A stretch of 64,000 nt of DNA from 1162T-S-0a-05 sp050299435 (GTDB lineage Bacteria > Pseudomonadota > Gammaproteobacteria > Pseudomonadales > Cellvibrionaceae). Within the stretch, counting starts at the first letter, position 1. Each line of letters begins with the position of its first letter. Location of the stretch: NCBI GenBank assembly GCA_050299435.1, contig JBNKVX010000009.1, forward strand, positions 1 through 64,000. Direction: 5' to 3'. The position numbers were made by a program, and so were the translations under genes. The notes beneath the pieces are model-generated. The model searched no databases. It was not told where the DNA came from and was given only the letters and a program-made list of their open reading frames with translations. Positions 33,459-43,067 of the stretch are shown piece after piece.

Positions 33459-33692
33459 CTAAGCCAAGTTCTGAGCCTGATAGGCTTCACGCGTCATCAA
33501 TGAAAAGCCCTCCGATTCCTCATCGTAGACAATCAAAACCTGCCCGGAAGAAATTTGAGGTCGCAGTATTGCAACTTTCTCCTCCAGACTGAGCTCCTGG
33601 TCACCGTAATCAGTCCCTTCCCGACCGATATAAGATTCCAGCAGGGCTTGAAGCGTGGCTTCATCGAGTTTCTGCGGAGGAATAATCAGCAT
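33459..33692 (-). CDS. yheU: YheU-family (UPF0270) protein
   Basis: This 77-residue protein matches the YheU family: MLIIPPQKLDEATLQALLES at the start, REGTDYGDQELSLEEKVA in the middle and SGQVLIVYDEESEGFSLM at the end. Members are small cytoplasmic gammaproteobacterial proteins of unknown role. It is divergent from the GcvR-like gene. Confidence 0.88.
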   Translation of the reverse strand: MLIIPPQKLDEATLQALLESYIGREGTDYGDQELSLEEKVAILRPQISSGQVLIVYDEESEGFSLMTREAYQAQNLA

Positions 33693-33768
33693 TTTAACTT
33701 TCGCATGCTTGTTGACCTGTAAAAAGTCGCACTATACTACTGGCTCTTAATTATAAAGAAATAGAAAC

Positions 33769-34293
33769 ATGCTTTCGGATCTCGTTCTCACCATTATCAG
33801 TGACGATAAACCCGGCATCGTCGAAACCCTGGCTAACACCGTAAAAACTCACGAAGGCAATTGGCTGGAGAGTCGCTTGACCCAATTGGCTGGCAAGTTT
33901 GCGGGTGTTGTGCGATTGCAGGTAGAAGAAACTCACAGAGCCGCACTGACACTGGCATTGCGTGACTTGCGAGAGCAAGGGATAAATATCATTATTGAGG
34001 GAGCCGCCGACGCCTCTGAAACAGTCGAATTTCGAGAAGCCGGTTTTCATGCAGTCGGGCCAGACCGCCCCGGAATCGTCAAGGAGCTTTCACACATCTT
34101 CACGGAAGCCAATATTAACGTCTCCGAAATCAATACCCGATACTCAAGTATGCCCTACAGCGGCGAACCCCTATTTGAAGCTGAGGGCAAGGTACAAATA
34201 CCAGAAAACGTGCAAATACATGATGTTCAGGAGAAACTGGAAAATATCGCCAATCAACTGGCCATCGACATCTCCCTGGAAGCTTTAAACTAG
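33769..34293 (+). CDS. GcvR-like ACT-domain regulator
   Basis: This 174-residue protein is built of two ACT domains (LVLTIISDDKPGIVETLANTV and FHAVGPDRPGIVKELSHIFT in part). This is the layout of the glycine cleavage system repressor GcvR, which acts by binding GcvA rather than DNA. ACT pairs bind amino acids, so this one likely senses glycine or a relative. Its end overlaps the convergent DUF2721 gene by 4 bases. Confidence 0.85.
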   Translation: MLSDLVLTIISDDKPGIVETLANTVKTHEGNWLESRLTQLAGKFAGVVRLQVEETHRAALTLALRDLREQGINIIIEGAADASETVEFREAGFHAVGPDRPGIVKELSHIFTEANINVSEINTRYSSMPYSGEPLFEAEGKVQIPENVQIHDVQEKLENIANQLAIDISLEALN

Positions 34294-34679
34294 AAATTCA
34301 GTTTTTCTATTTCAATATTGATCGCATGTGTTGAGATTTGTACTTCGTAGAGTGAGCATAATAGCGAAGCCACCAGTAACACCAAGCTTAAGCCAAACAT
34401 CACCTGACCCACAAAAAGCCATCCCAGGAATAAGGCAAAGATTGCCAGGGTACAAATCAGGAAGGAAAGCACTCCGAAAGTCTGCATAGCGCGTATAATT
34501 TGCAAACGCTTACGCAAATTCTCGATTTGCCTCCTTACCAAGCCTTCTGAACGCGCATTTTCAAGATTGCTAAGGTGCCTAATTACATTGGCCAAGGTGA
34601 TGAAACGATTTGTGTATGCCAGCATCAAAAGGGATATGGCTGGGAATAACAGGCTCGGGGTTGTGATGTTCATCTCCAT
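34290..34679 (-). CDS. DUF2721 membrane protein
   Basis: This protein of 129 residues has three transmembrane helices (TTPSLLFPAISLLMLAYT, then two near the C-terminus around GVLSFLICTLAIFALFL and GLSLVLLVASLLCSL). Between them are the conserved RFITLANVIRHL and a basic helix (LRKRLQIIRAMQ) typical of DUF2721. The function is unknown. The ATG at 34679 has a GGAG site at 6 bases; the in-frame extension to 34748 lacks support. Confidence 0.8.
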   Translation of the reverse strand: MEMNITTPSLLFPAISLLMLAYTNRFITLANVIRHLSNLENARSEGLVRRQIENLRKRLQIIRAMQTFGVLSFLICTLAIFALFLGWLFVGQVMFGLSLVLLVASLLCSLYEVQISTHAINIEIEKLNF

Positions 34680-34791
34680 AAACGGCTCCAACTGGCTTAC
34701 AAATGCGGGCAGCGCTGTTGCGCGGCACCAATCTATGTAAAATAGCACAACTTAACATGACGAATAATAAGCAGAGTCCACAAGTCCAAGT

Positions 34792-36429
34792 ATGATGTAT
34801 CACAACTATTTCGGTCTGGAAGAACCCGCCTTCTCCATCGCCGTTAATCCGCGCTATCTCTACATGAGCCAGCAGCACAAGGAAGCCTTGGCACATTTGC
34901 TGTACGGCGTTCAAGGTGGTGGCTTTGTGTTACTGAGCGGAGAAGTGGGCACTGGAAAAACCACAATCATTCGTAGCTTGTTGGAGCAATTGCCAGAAAA
35001 CACCGAAATAGCGATTGTGCTCAATCCTATGGCAGAAGCCCAGGAGATCCTCAGTACAGTTTGTGATGAACTCGGTATTGAGTACGATAAAACCCGCGAA
35101 AGTATCAAAGTATTGACTGATGCCCTGCAGGAACGGCTTTTGGAAAATCACCGCCAAGGCCGCAACACGGTACTACTTATCGACGAGGCCCAACTCCTCT
35201 CGGCGGAAGTGCTTGAGCAAATTCGCCTGTTAACCAATTTGGAAACCAACACTGAAAAACTCTTGCAAATCGTGTTGGTAGGCCAGCCGGAATTGAATGC
35301 TCTATTAGCGCAACCTCGATTGCGTCAACTATCTCAAAGAATCACAGCGCGCTTTCATCTCAAGCCTTTAAACATTGAAGAAACCTGGGCCTATATTAAT
35401 CATCGTTTGCAAGTCGCCGGGATGCCTGAAGACCGCAATCCATTTACGCCGCGTATTATCAAACGTGTCCACGCCTTCACTGGCGGTATACCCCGAAAAA
35501 TCAACATTTTGTGCGAACGCATATTAATTGGTGCTTACGGTCACAACCAGTCCAGGGTCGACAACAAAGTATTTCAACTCGCCAAACGCGAAGTGACTGG
35601 GCACAACCCTGAAGAAAACACGATAGCCCATCGCTCTAACTTGATGCTTATTAGTGCCGTTGTGGCAACCGCGCTGCTCGTAGCTGCAGCCAGCTTTTTC
35701 ATTTTTGGTTCGGGCTCTGGGGAAACTATTGCACCAGTAGTTGATCTCAATGAAACTTCTTCCGAAGTTCAAACAACTCCAGTGGCTCCCCTGGTAAATG
35801 ATATTGCACCTCCCGCCACCAGCGATAACCGTGATCCATTTTTTGATAATTCAAGCAGCGCCCAGCGTTCTCTTTTTGCGTGGCTGGAAATGGAAGTGAA
35901 TGATGAAGATTACCCTTGCTGGCAACTCGCTGAGAAGAATATTGAATGTCGTCGATCCAATCTGGAAAACTGGTCGGATCTAATAGAAATCAATCGGCCA
36001 GCGGTACTAACGTTGACGAGCGAAGATAAATTTTTACGTTATGCCTTGATTACCGGCATCAACTCTGAAAAAGCGAATCTAATCAACACTGCAAATCAGG
36101 CCTTCAGCGTGGACTTAAAAAACCTTGGACCGATGTGGACAGGGGAAATTTTTTACATTTGGCAGCGCCCACCAGGATTCAAAGATCCTCTTACGCGGGG
36201 CCAGAGAAACGAAACCATACGTTGGCTCGCTGAACAGTTTGCCAGCATTGATGGACAAGAAAGCCCGCTTACCAATTCCTATTTCAATGAAAAACTGGAA
36301 CAACGCGTTAAAATATTCCAAAGAGACAATCAGCTTTCGGATGATGGCATAGTTGGCCAACAAACCTTGATGAAATTAAATGAAGCATTGGGCATTGATG
36401 TCACACTTGCGCAAATTGAAGAGCATTAA
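34792..36429 (+). CDS. GspA/ExeA-type AAA ATPase with peptidoglycan-binding domain
   Basis: This 545-residue inner-membrane ATPase belongs to the type II secretion accessory pair GspA/GspB. The AAA domain has Walker A GEVGTGKTT (residues 50-58), Walker B VLLIDEAQ and the sensor NLETNTEKLLQIVLVGQPEL. A transmembrane helix follows near 282-305, then a periplasmic domain and a C-terminal peptidoglycan-binding domain (VKIFQRDNQLSDDGIVGQQTLMKL in outline). ExeA helps place the secretin through the cell wall. It is followed at 14 bases by gspB and may serve the adjacent MSHA system, which has its own MshM ATPase of the same family. Confidence 0.9.
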   Translation: MMYHNYFGLEEPAFSIAVNPRYLYMSQQHKEALAHLLYGVQGGGFVLLSGEVGTGKTTIIRSLLEQLPENTEIAIVLNPMAEAQEILSTVCDELGIEYDKTRESIKVLTDALQERLLENHRQGRNTVLLIDEAQLLSAEVLEQIRLLTNLETNTEKLLQIVLVGQPELNALLAQPRLRQLSQRITARFHLKPLNIEETWAYINHRLQVAGMPEDRNPFTPRIIKRVHAFTGGIPRKINILCERILIGAYGHNQSRVDNKVFQLAKREVTGHNPEENTIAHRSNLMLISAVVATALLVAAASFFIFGSGSGETIAPVVDLNETSSEVQTTPVAPLVNDIAPPATSDNRDPFFDNSSSAQRSLFAWLEMEVNDEDYPCWQLAEKNIECRRSNLENWSDLIEINRPAVLTLTSEDKFLRYALITGINSEKANLINTANQAFSVDLKNLGPMWTGEIFYIWQRPPGFKDPLTRGQRNETIRWLAEQFASIDGQESPLTNSYFNEKLEQRVKIFQRDNQLSDDGIVGQQTLMKLNEALGIDVTLAQIEEH

Positions 36430-36443
36430 CAAGAGTTATTACT

Positions 36444-37223
36444 ATGTCGCTTATTCTAGACGCACTCAATAAAGCCGACCAAGAAAGGCAAAATGCCAAT
36501 AACCCGCCAGGTATTCACAGTGTTCATCAACACTCTGCTTTTCCAAACCGTAAACCAATTTGGATTTATATCGCGCTTGCTATCGCTATTATTCTGGTGA
36601 TTTTGGGAACTTGGTTTTTCTTTTTTTCCGCTGACAATAAAAAAGCACAAGAACAACCTGTGGTCGTTACACCAGAAAAACCCAAAAAAAGCACCAAGAT
36701 ACCTGGTTTACCAAAACCCGTTCTGGTAAATAAAGAAGCTTCAAAACCAGCTAACAGACCCACAATCAAACCCACCATTCAGCCCACTGCGCAAAAAGTG
36801 ACTAAACCCAGTGCAAGTGATGTAAGCCAGTTATATCGCAGGGAGCAAGCAGCGAATGCGAATTCTTCTTCAGCAACCACAAAAAGCAAACCCGCTTCCG
36901 TGAACACAAGGGAAGCTGAAAAAACTCAGACTGGAGAAACTCCGAACACAGCTCACTTGCTCAAGGATTTTCCTCATGTAGGCGGTATAAATGATTTGCC
37001 CTGGTCAACATTAAACGAGCTACCATCACTGAATTACGTCGCTCATCAATACCTCGGTGACAAAGGCCGAAGTTATGTGACTATTAATGATCAAAGAAAA
37101 ACAAATGGACAAAACCTGAGCGAAAATATTCGCATCGATCAGATTTTAGAAGATGGCGTCATCTTAAGTTATCAAGGCCAACAATTTAAATTGCCGGCCT
37201 TAAATAGTTGGGTAAATATTTAA
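36444..37223 (+). CDS. GspB/ExeB-type secretion protein
   Basis: This 259-residue partner of the preceding ATPase begins MSLILDALNKADQERQ, the conserved N-terminal helix of GspB, followed by a transmembrane helix near residues 38-60 and a long Lys/Pro/Thr-rich periplasmic linker. The C-terminal T2SSB domain runs from INDLPWSTLNELPSLNYVAH to LSYQGQQFKLPALNSW. GspA and GspB form an inner-membrane complex for secretin assembly. Its stop is only 7 bases from the convergent mshQ stop. Confidence 0.88.
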   Translation: MSLILDALNKADQERQNANNPPGIHSVHQHSAFPNRKPIWIYIALAIAIILVILGTWFFFFSADNKKAQEQPVVVTPEKPKKSTKIPGLPKPVLVNKEASKPANRPTIKPTIQPTAQKVTKPSASDVSQLYRREQAANANSSSATTKSKPASVNTREAEKTQTGETPNTAHLLKDFPHVGGINDLPWSTLNELPSLNYVAHQYLGDKGRSYVTINDQRKTNGQNLSENIRIDQILEDGVILSYQGQQFKLPALNSWVNI

Positions 37224-37230
37224 ACGCTTT

Positions 37231-40200
37231 TTATTGTAATTCTTCCTGCCAATAAATTACGCGATCGTGCCCTCGATAAGAACCAAAAGTAAATTTTGCA
37301 GCGGGCAGCACCGCATCTGAAAAATCGCCATCCTGATTCCAATCATAACGCAGCCACGGGTACAAGTTTAAATCGACGTTTACTTCGATCTCTCCCATGT
37401 TGCCGGCGCCGGGCGCCGAAAAAAAGTGCCCCGCATCTCCATTAGTAAAATTAACGGCAGAACCTAGCAGAGAACCGTAGTTTCCTGTCGATGAACCTGA
37501 GCCAATCGACACATTTAAGTTTGCCGGTGTATCGATACTTCCGTCGGGGTAATCGATTTCTGCAAGAGAGATAGAAGTACAACTATCGTCATTATTTATT
37601 TGCCAAATTGAGCCCGTCCAAAATTCCGTTACAAAATTGACGGGTAGATCAGCGGTTTCCGGACCAAAAGCTTCGGATAACACCAAACGTCCAAAACGCA
37701 CTTCAGTTTGTCCCACGTTAACATGATCATTAGTCGTATCTGCGTTGGTATCCAAATTTAAACTGCCAGGTAAAATTGTTATGCCATCGCTGTCGGCAAC
37801 GGTCACGCCTAGATTGAGTTGATCATAAGGTCCATCTGGTGAAAGGTCACGATTAAGCTGAAGGGTTGAGCCCAAATTACCCACTCCATTGACCCATGAA
37901 AAAACTGTTGCGCTGTGATTTAAACGTGCACTGAGTGGCGTCGTACTTCCATCTATCGCTGCAAAGTCTACTTGACCAGGCACATTCAACTTTACAAATC
38001 CAGCTTCGTAATTACTGGTGACAAAATTGTTTGCATTAAAAGCTTGCACTTGCCAATTCACAAAAAAATCTTCGTTCATGTAAGAATAATCAAGCACTGC
38101 CTGGCAAGCTGCGTCGATTGCGCTGGGAGAAATCACATAATGATTGGGACTAAAACGCCCTACATATCCGGATTTTCCTAAAATATCAGCGCTTTCAATA
38201 CTACCCATGTAACTTCCATCCAGGATGCTTGCAGATAATTCTACAATTCCCACTTCAGGATATTGAACATCGTTAGTCAGCGCAGTCCAACGTGGTGGAC
38301 TGCTTGAATTATCAAGGACAAAACTGCTCAGCTGCCGACCATCACCTAAACTCGGCCCATCATTTAATCCTGGATCAACGCCACCCAAAGGATCCACCAG
38401 GTAAGCAATCAGATTTATGCTTTCGCTTGCTGTCTCATTGCCGAAGCCTTGCGCAGGATTATTATTACTTAAATCAGCATTGTTAGCGGGATTAGTATCG
38501 TTAAATCCGTCGGGAATGCCATCGTCATTCACATCATCGGCAGCATCCCAAGCCACCGCATTGGCACGGACACTAAAAGTCTGACCAGCAGCAGTAAAAC
38601 GGTTACCCGAAGAATCAGTTGCAGCGGGATTACTAATCACATCTAAGTAAAACCCAAAGGGCCGGATAATTAAAGTCGCACTATCCGAACTGATGTCCTC
38701 ACCGTTAGTAAATGTTGAAGCGGTATCTTCAATATACAGTTGATATTTCCCTACATAATCTGGATCAATCAGCGTCGTTGTTGCAACGCCGCTCGCAAAA
38801 TTAAGTATCACATTATCTGTAGCGGGTTTGCTTACCGGCAATAGTGCCCCGTTCAAACTTAGCGCGGCACCAGCCGGATCGGCCACATCTTCAATCAACC
38901 AGGCTTTGATATTTTGATTACCTGTATAGGCTGTGGCGATGCCACAGTCTCCGGTAATACTGTCACGTCTCATCAAACTAATTTCAACTGCCGTGTCGCG
39001 ATTAACTATCTGAATATTTTCAACATCAATGACAAATATATTATCTGTAAAAATTATATTGCCCGATGTACTACTCACACCATTTAAGGCATCGGTCACC
39101 GTAATTGTCATGGTTTCCGCATGAGAATTACTGATATCCAGGATAATGACGCCGTTGTCTGAACTGTCTGTGGCAAAACTATAACTTGCACTGCCACTGT
39201 CACTTCCACCTGGGACAAACACACCATTGGTAAAATTGTCTGCCCAGTCTCCGTTGTTTGTTGAAGTTGTCAGGGTGATTGTTTCTGCGTAGTCAGCGAT
39301 AACATTATTGCTTACATCCATCGCAGTAATCGTAATACTTTCAGCTGCGCAGGTACTGGCCGTTCCGCCGCCCACATCAATTTCAAAGTGATCTATCAAG
39401 GGTGTTGCAGTACAAGGATGTGTATCAGACAGGGCGACACCGACCTGTGCGGCACTTAATGTCTCATCGTAAATACGCACTTCGTCGATATAGCCATCAA
39501 AGTTTCGGCTATTGAAGTTCAAATCTGTACCTATAAATACAGGATCATCATTTTCAATTGCACGGCTGTTGGTATTTAAATTGGCAACACTGACACCATC
39601 CAAATAGATATGCTGATCTCCACGCTCAAAAGTTACAGCTATATGATGCCAGGCATTGGTTGATACTGTTGCAGTAGTATTTAGTTCGCGACTGCCACCT
39701 CCCCACCACCAATGAATCTGACCACTGGCGTTGATATGGAATTCAAAGTTTTCATCTTTGGAAACGATGGTGTAAAGCCCTGCGCCCGGCCAACTTCGCG
39801 CATACACCCAGGCCATAACGGTATAATTATCTCTTAAATCCAAAATTGACCCTGTTCCGGGATCATCAATTTGCAAATAACCGTCATTTGTTCCATCAAA
39901 CTCACCGTACAAACAAGTACCAGGATCTCCACTCACAATTGGGCTAATGATGGAAGTTGTCGGAAAATTTCCATTTACTGCAACGGCGCGGCCGTGTAAA
40001 TCATTGCCAGATGAGTCCTCAACTTCATTTGCCGCACCGCTCCACAAAGCCTGTTCCATCCTCCACTCGGCTATTGGGCTTACTGCGGGAGGAGGCGCAA
40101 CATTACAGAAACCATTGGTGTCCGTAGTGCTCAGCTGCGCACTGTCGTAGGTCACAAGTGATTCATTTGCCATTGTTAAATTATTTCTTGCTGATACGGC

Positions 40201-40848
40201 TCCCGTTACCTCTGAGCGGAAATCTAAATTAACGTTTTCTCCAAATACCAGCCCTTTAATTTCAGCTCGGTTCCCAATCGTGATAGTTGCAGCTGAATGC
40301 AAAAAAACGTAGCGATCGGTATTGTTGTTAACATTAAAATCAAAACGGAAACCCAAACTAATATTTCCCTGTACAAAAATCGTTACAGTTCCCGGCGCAG
40401 AAATTTCAATATCGGCAAAGGTATTTGATGAAAAAGTTCCGCTGAAGGTGTAAACGCCCGGGGCCATCGAAATTACACCGTTGCCTCCATGATATAAATT
40501 TCCATAATTGCCAGGTGACAAACTAATATCGTCACCCCAATTTGTCGTAACATCACTTCCACCCGGATACGTTCCTGAATAACTCCCATCTGCCGCAGCA
40601 ACACCCGAAGCACTGCACGAACCAGTATCGCAACTTGCTCCCTGACCCGTGTTATCGCTGTAGTTTGTTGTTGCAATAACATTCCCACTGGCACCCACAA
40701 CTTCTGAACGCCAATTCATAGTAATGCTGCCAGCATTGGTTGCATTCTGTATGGGACCGGGAAAAACTGAGTCACAGGTTTGCGCTGCAACATTGATTGC
40801 CGTTGCTGCGACCAAACCTATCCAAAATCGAATCAGCTGCTTTTTCAT
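37231..40848 (-). CDS. mshQ: MSHA biogenesis protein MshQ
   Basis: This 1205-residue exported protein sits at the end of the MSHA operon. A signal peptide (IRFWIGLVAATAINVAAQ) is followed by a beta-rich domain with a PGxYTFSGTF segment, a LamG/concanavalin-like domain at about residues 260-490 (DGYLQIDDPGTG, YTVMAWVYARSW, HHIAVTFERGDQHIYLDG), Ig-like repeats, and the C-terminal MshQ/DUF6701 domain (RFSPNHYVISPSAIDAAC to LPAAKFTFGSYRGHDRVIYW). It is probably the pilus-tip or surface adhesin. The ATG at 40848 lies 8 bases past the mshP stop; an upstream extension to 40965 is rejected. Confidence 0.85.
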   Translation of the reverse strand: MKKQLIRFWIGLVAATAINVAAQTCDSVFPGPIQNATNAGSITMNWRSEVVGASGNVIATTNYSDNTGQGASCDTGSCSASGVAAADGSYSGTYPGGSDVTTNWGDDISLSPGNYGNLYHGGNGVISMAPGVYTFSGTFSSNTFADIEISAPGTVTIFVQGNISLGFRFDFNVNNNTDRYVFLHSAATITIGNRAEIKGLVFGENVNLDFRSEVTGAVSARNNLTMANESLVTYDSAQLSTTDTNGFCNVAPPPAVSPIAEWRMEQALWSGAANEVEDSSGNDLHGRAVAVNGNFPTTSIISPIVSGDPGTCLYGEFDGTNDGYLQIDDPGTGSILDLRDNYTVMAWVYARSWPGAGLYTIVSKDENFEFHINASGQIHWWWGGGSRELNTTATVSTNAWHHIAVTFERGDQHIYLDGVSVANLNTNSRAIENDDPVFIGTDLNFNSRNFDGYIDEVRIYDETLSAAQVGVALSDTHPCTATPLIDHFEIDVGGGTASTCAAESITITAMDVSNNVIADYAETITLTTSTNNGDWADNFTNGVFVPGGSDSGSASYSFATDSSDNGVIILDISNSHAETMTITVTDALNGVSSTSGNIIFTDNIFVIDVENIQIVNRDTAVEISLMRRDSITGDCGIATAYTGNQNIKAWLIEDVADPAGAALSLNGALLPVSKPATDNVILNFASGVATTTLIDPDYVGKYQLYIEDTASTFTNGEDISSDSATLIIRPFGFYLDVISNPAATDSSGNRFTAAGQTFSVRANAVAWDAADDVNDDGIPDGFNDTNPANNADLSNNNPAQGFGNETASESINLIAYLVDPLGGVDPGLNDGPSLGDGRQLSSFVLDNSSSPPRWTALTNDVQYPEVGIVELSASILDGSYMGSIESADILGKSGYVGRFSPNHYVISPSAIDAACQAVLDYSYMNEDFFVNWQVQAFNANNFVTSNYEAGFVKLNVPGQVDFAAIDGSTTPLSARLNHSATVFSWVNGVGNLGSTLQLNRDLSPDGPYDQLNLGVTVADSDGITILPGSLNLDTNADTTNDHVNVGQTEVRFGRLVLSEAFGPETADLPVNFVTEFWTGSIWQINNDDSCTSISLAEIDYPDGSIDTPANLNVSIGSGSSTGNYGSLLGSAVNFTNGDAGHFFSAPGAGNMGEIEVNVDLNLYPWLRYDWNQDGDFSDAVLPAAKFTFGSYRGHDRVIYWQEELQ

Positions 40849-40855
40849 TTCTTCA

Positions 40856-41296
40856 TCATTGCATAAATGCGGAAACCGCAATGGTTCGTTCAGCGAAAAT
40901 ATCCGACGTACCGCAAGTAGCTGCGCTGCGAATAGTGTAAAAACTTGTTGTATTCGCTGAGTCATTCGCGATAGAACAAGTTAACATCGCTGAACAAAGC
41001 GATAAGCCACTTACGCTGAAACTTAAGCTTGCGCCGTTAACAGCAAGACAATTAGTATCCGTTGCAGCTCGATCCGTCGCGCTAAAAAAGACACTACTCA
41101 TACCGTATTGCGCTCCCGAATCTGCCGCGTAAAAGGCTTGAATAGATAAACCTTCCTGAGTGGTACTCATCGTGTTTTGTCCGCCAAAGCGACTTATTGC
41201 AATAGCAAGCGCCGCTATCCCAACCACAATAAATGCAGCAAGGGGGACCAAAAATCCTTTTTGTAATTTGAAGCCAGGCAGCACATTAGGGAACAT
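40856..41296 (-). CDS. mshP: MSHA biogenesis protein MshP
   Basis: This 146-residue pilin-like protein has the MshP N-terminus KGFLVPLAAFIVVGIAALA, a PilX-like hydrophobic helix, followed by a small domain with two pairs of cysteines (CLAVNGAS, LCSAMLTCSIAND, ATCGTSD). It is a minor component that likely helps start or cap the pilus with MshO and MshQ. It overlaps mshO by 11 bases. Confidence 0.8.
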   Translation of the reverse strand: MFPNVLPGFKLQKGFLVPLAAFIVVGIAALAIAISRFGGQNTMSTTQEGLSIQAFYAADSGAQYGMSSVFFSATDRAATDTNCLAVNGASLSFSVSGLSLCSAMLTCSIANDSANTTSFYTIRSAATCGTSDIFAERTIAVSAFMQ

Positions 41297-42077
41297 TTCG
41301 AATTAACACCGTTTGATTTAAATTAACGCGCTCTCCATTAGCACTGAATGTTAAACTGATATTGACCGCCGCATTACGATCTTCACTTCCCGGAGAAAGA
41401 GAAAAAGCCCGGCCTCGCGCACTGACATCAAAGGCCAAAATAGTTGTCGCGCCACCTGGATTAGCATCATTGAGTGTGGACGTATCAAAACTGTAAGAGT
41501 GGTATTGCAATAACCTTCCTGCCGCAAGACAAAAGCGTTTGGGATCATCAGTTACAAACACACGTTTGTTAATTGAATTACGAATAAACTGATGATTTAC
41601 AGTCAAATTTATTCGTGTCGCTGGGCTCGCGTTAAAGCTTGAAAACCCTGCTCTCGCTGAGGGCATAGTGCTGCTGTAAATTTCAATTGAACTTAGCCCT
41701 CCGACCAGAACATGTTGAGGATTACCCATGCCCGCAACGAGTGGTGCCGTTAAAATAAAATTTCTTAAACTCATCCCGTTTTCGGAATCTGGCACTGAAT
41801 TCAAATAATTCCCTCCAACCACCACTGGCAAAAATTCTACACAAGATCCACTCGTACTGACTCTGACAGAATTAGGTGCTGCAGAACGTAGGTAGCGAGT
41901 CATTTGTTCAATACTGGCTCGACCGCGTGCAAGTAATTTCGAACGCAACTCTGCAATGCGATAAGAATCAATGGTCGAAATCAAAAAGCTACTTCCGATA
42001 GCTGCGAGCACACCTAAAATAACCAGAACGGCTACCATTTCAACGAATGTAAACCCTTGCAGCTTCTTTATCTTCAT
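41286..42077 (-). CDS. mshO: MSHA minor prepilin MshO
   Basis: This 263-residue prepilin has the class III leader MKIKKLQG followed by FTFVEMVAVLVILGVLAAIGS, cut by a prepilin peptidase between G and F. The body (ELRSKLLARGRASIEQMTRYLRSAAPNSVR in outline) matches MshO. It is probably a minor pilin of the initiation complex. The order mshD-mshO-mshP-mshQ is that of Vibrio and Shewanella MSHA loci. Confidence 0.88.
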   Translation of the reverse strand: MKIKKLQGFTFVEMVAVLVILGVLAAIGSSFLISTIDSYRIAELRSKLLARGRASIEQMTRYLRSAAPNSVRVSTSGSCVEFLPVVVGGNYLNSVPDSENGMSLRNFILTAPLVAGMGNPQHVLVGGLSSIEIYSSTMPSARAGFSSFNASPATRINLTVNHQFIRNSINKRVFVTDDPKRFCLAAGRLLQYHSYSFDTSTLNDANPGGATTILAFDVSARGRAFSLSPGSEDRNAAVNISLTFSANGERVNLNQTVLIRNVP

Positions 42078-42088
42078 TCTTTCAAACC

Positions 42089-42553
42089 TTAAAAGTTCAC
42101 ACGATATGAAGACAAGCTCAGTGAATCACCACCGGGCATCGATACGTTCACAACAATCAATCTGGCTTGATTTGCTGCTAAGCCCAAATCGGCACCCGCC
42201 TGACTCACTGAGACATTTATGTTGTAGCCTGAATAGGAACTGTCACTGAAACCATCGAAGTCACCTACATCATCAAAATCCGCGTCAGGAACAATTCCCA
42301 AACAAGCAGTCCCCGTCGGGGAATCGCAGGCAGGTACGCCACCGGTAGGTGTATTTTCATCAAATTTTCTTGCGAGCACTTCATCAAGCTGAGCTTGAGC
42401 CAGCTCCAAAGCGCGCACTTTTACGATGGGATCAACACTGCTTACCAAGCTGTAGTTAAATACTTTAACGAGTGCAACGAGTGCGATGGAGATCACCACA
42501 ATAAATACCATGGTTTCGATTAAGGTCACACCCTGGTAGCGCCTAATACGCAT
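42089..42553 (-). CDS. mshD: MSHA minor prepilin MshD
   Basis: This 154-residue prepilin has the leader MRIRRYQG followed by VTLIETMVFIVVISIALVALV. Position +1 is valine instead of the usual phenylalanine. MshD features include LELAQAQLDEVLARKFDENTPTGG and two cysteines in ACDSPTGTACLG. It overlaps the end of mshC by 11 bases. Confidence 0.88.
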   Translation of the reverse strand: MRIRRYQGVTLIETMVFIVVISIALVALVKVFNYSLVSSVDPIVKVRALELAQAQLDEVLARKFDENTPTGGVPACDSPTGTACLGIVPDADFDDVGDFDGFSDSSYSGYNINVSVSQAGADLGLAANQARLIVVNVSMPGGDSLSLSSYRVNF

Positions 42554-42998
42554 AACCGGAATCCGTCACTTCAATCGTAACCGAAGCACCGCTTTGACTT
42601 AGGGTAATAGTCCCACCAAGTGTTTCTCCGAGACGATTAAAAACAAAGCTGCTTGTGTTTAGGCTTTGATTTGCCGCAAAAGTAAGAGGGTATTGGATAC
42701 CACCAACAAACACACTGTTGGAGGGAGAAAAATCGCCGTCGCCATCGCCGTCATCCTGAATATCAATTTGATTACCTGAAGTTGTCACACGTACGGGGAG
42801 ATTGCGCGACATAGCACGTTGTTGCGCAGTTGATATCGCGGTAACTATTTGATCGCGCGTTGCCTGCAATTGAATTGAACTAGAAGGCGTGAGAAAGACG
42901 GTCGATGAAGCAGCCAGAATACCGATAATTACCAGAACTGTTACCAGTTCGACCGTTGAAAAACCCTTAGATGTGTCACACGCATTAATCATAGCCAT
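42543..42998 (-). CDS. mshC: MSHA minor prepilin MshC (GspH-like)
   Basis: This 151-residue minor pilin has a leader ending in KG followed by FSTVELVTVLVIIGILAASS, then a GspH-like body (QLQATRDQIVTAISTAQQRAMSRNLPV in outline) and a beta-rich C-terminus. It lies between the major pilin and mshD. An alternative ATG two codons in (42992) exists; ribosome sites are weak for both. Confidence 0.82.
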   Translation of the reverse strand: MAMINACDTSKGFSTVELVTVLVIIGILAASSTVFLTPSSSIQLQATRDQIVTAISTAQQRAMSRNLPVRVTTSGNQIDIQDDGDGDGDFSPSNSVFVGGIQYPLTFAANQSLNTSSFVFNRLGETLGGTITLSQSGASVTIEVTDSGYAY

Positions 42999-43067
42999 AC
43001 CATTGTAATTAATGCGACGCCCTGAGTCCTCACCCTTCCTTGGGCTCGGATAGATGTAAATTATAAA

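Noticed and set aside
34579..34914. 111-codon minus-strand frame overlapping the gspA start
   Set aside because: It overlaps both DUF2721 and GspA, which have family support, and has no ribosome site or conserved content.
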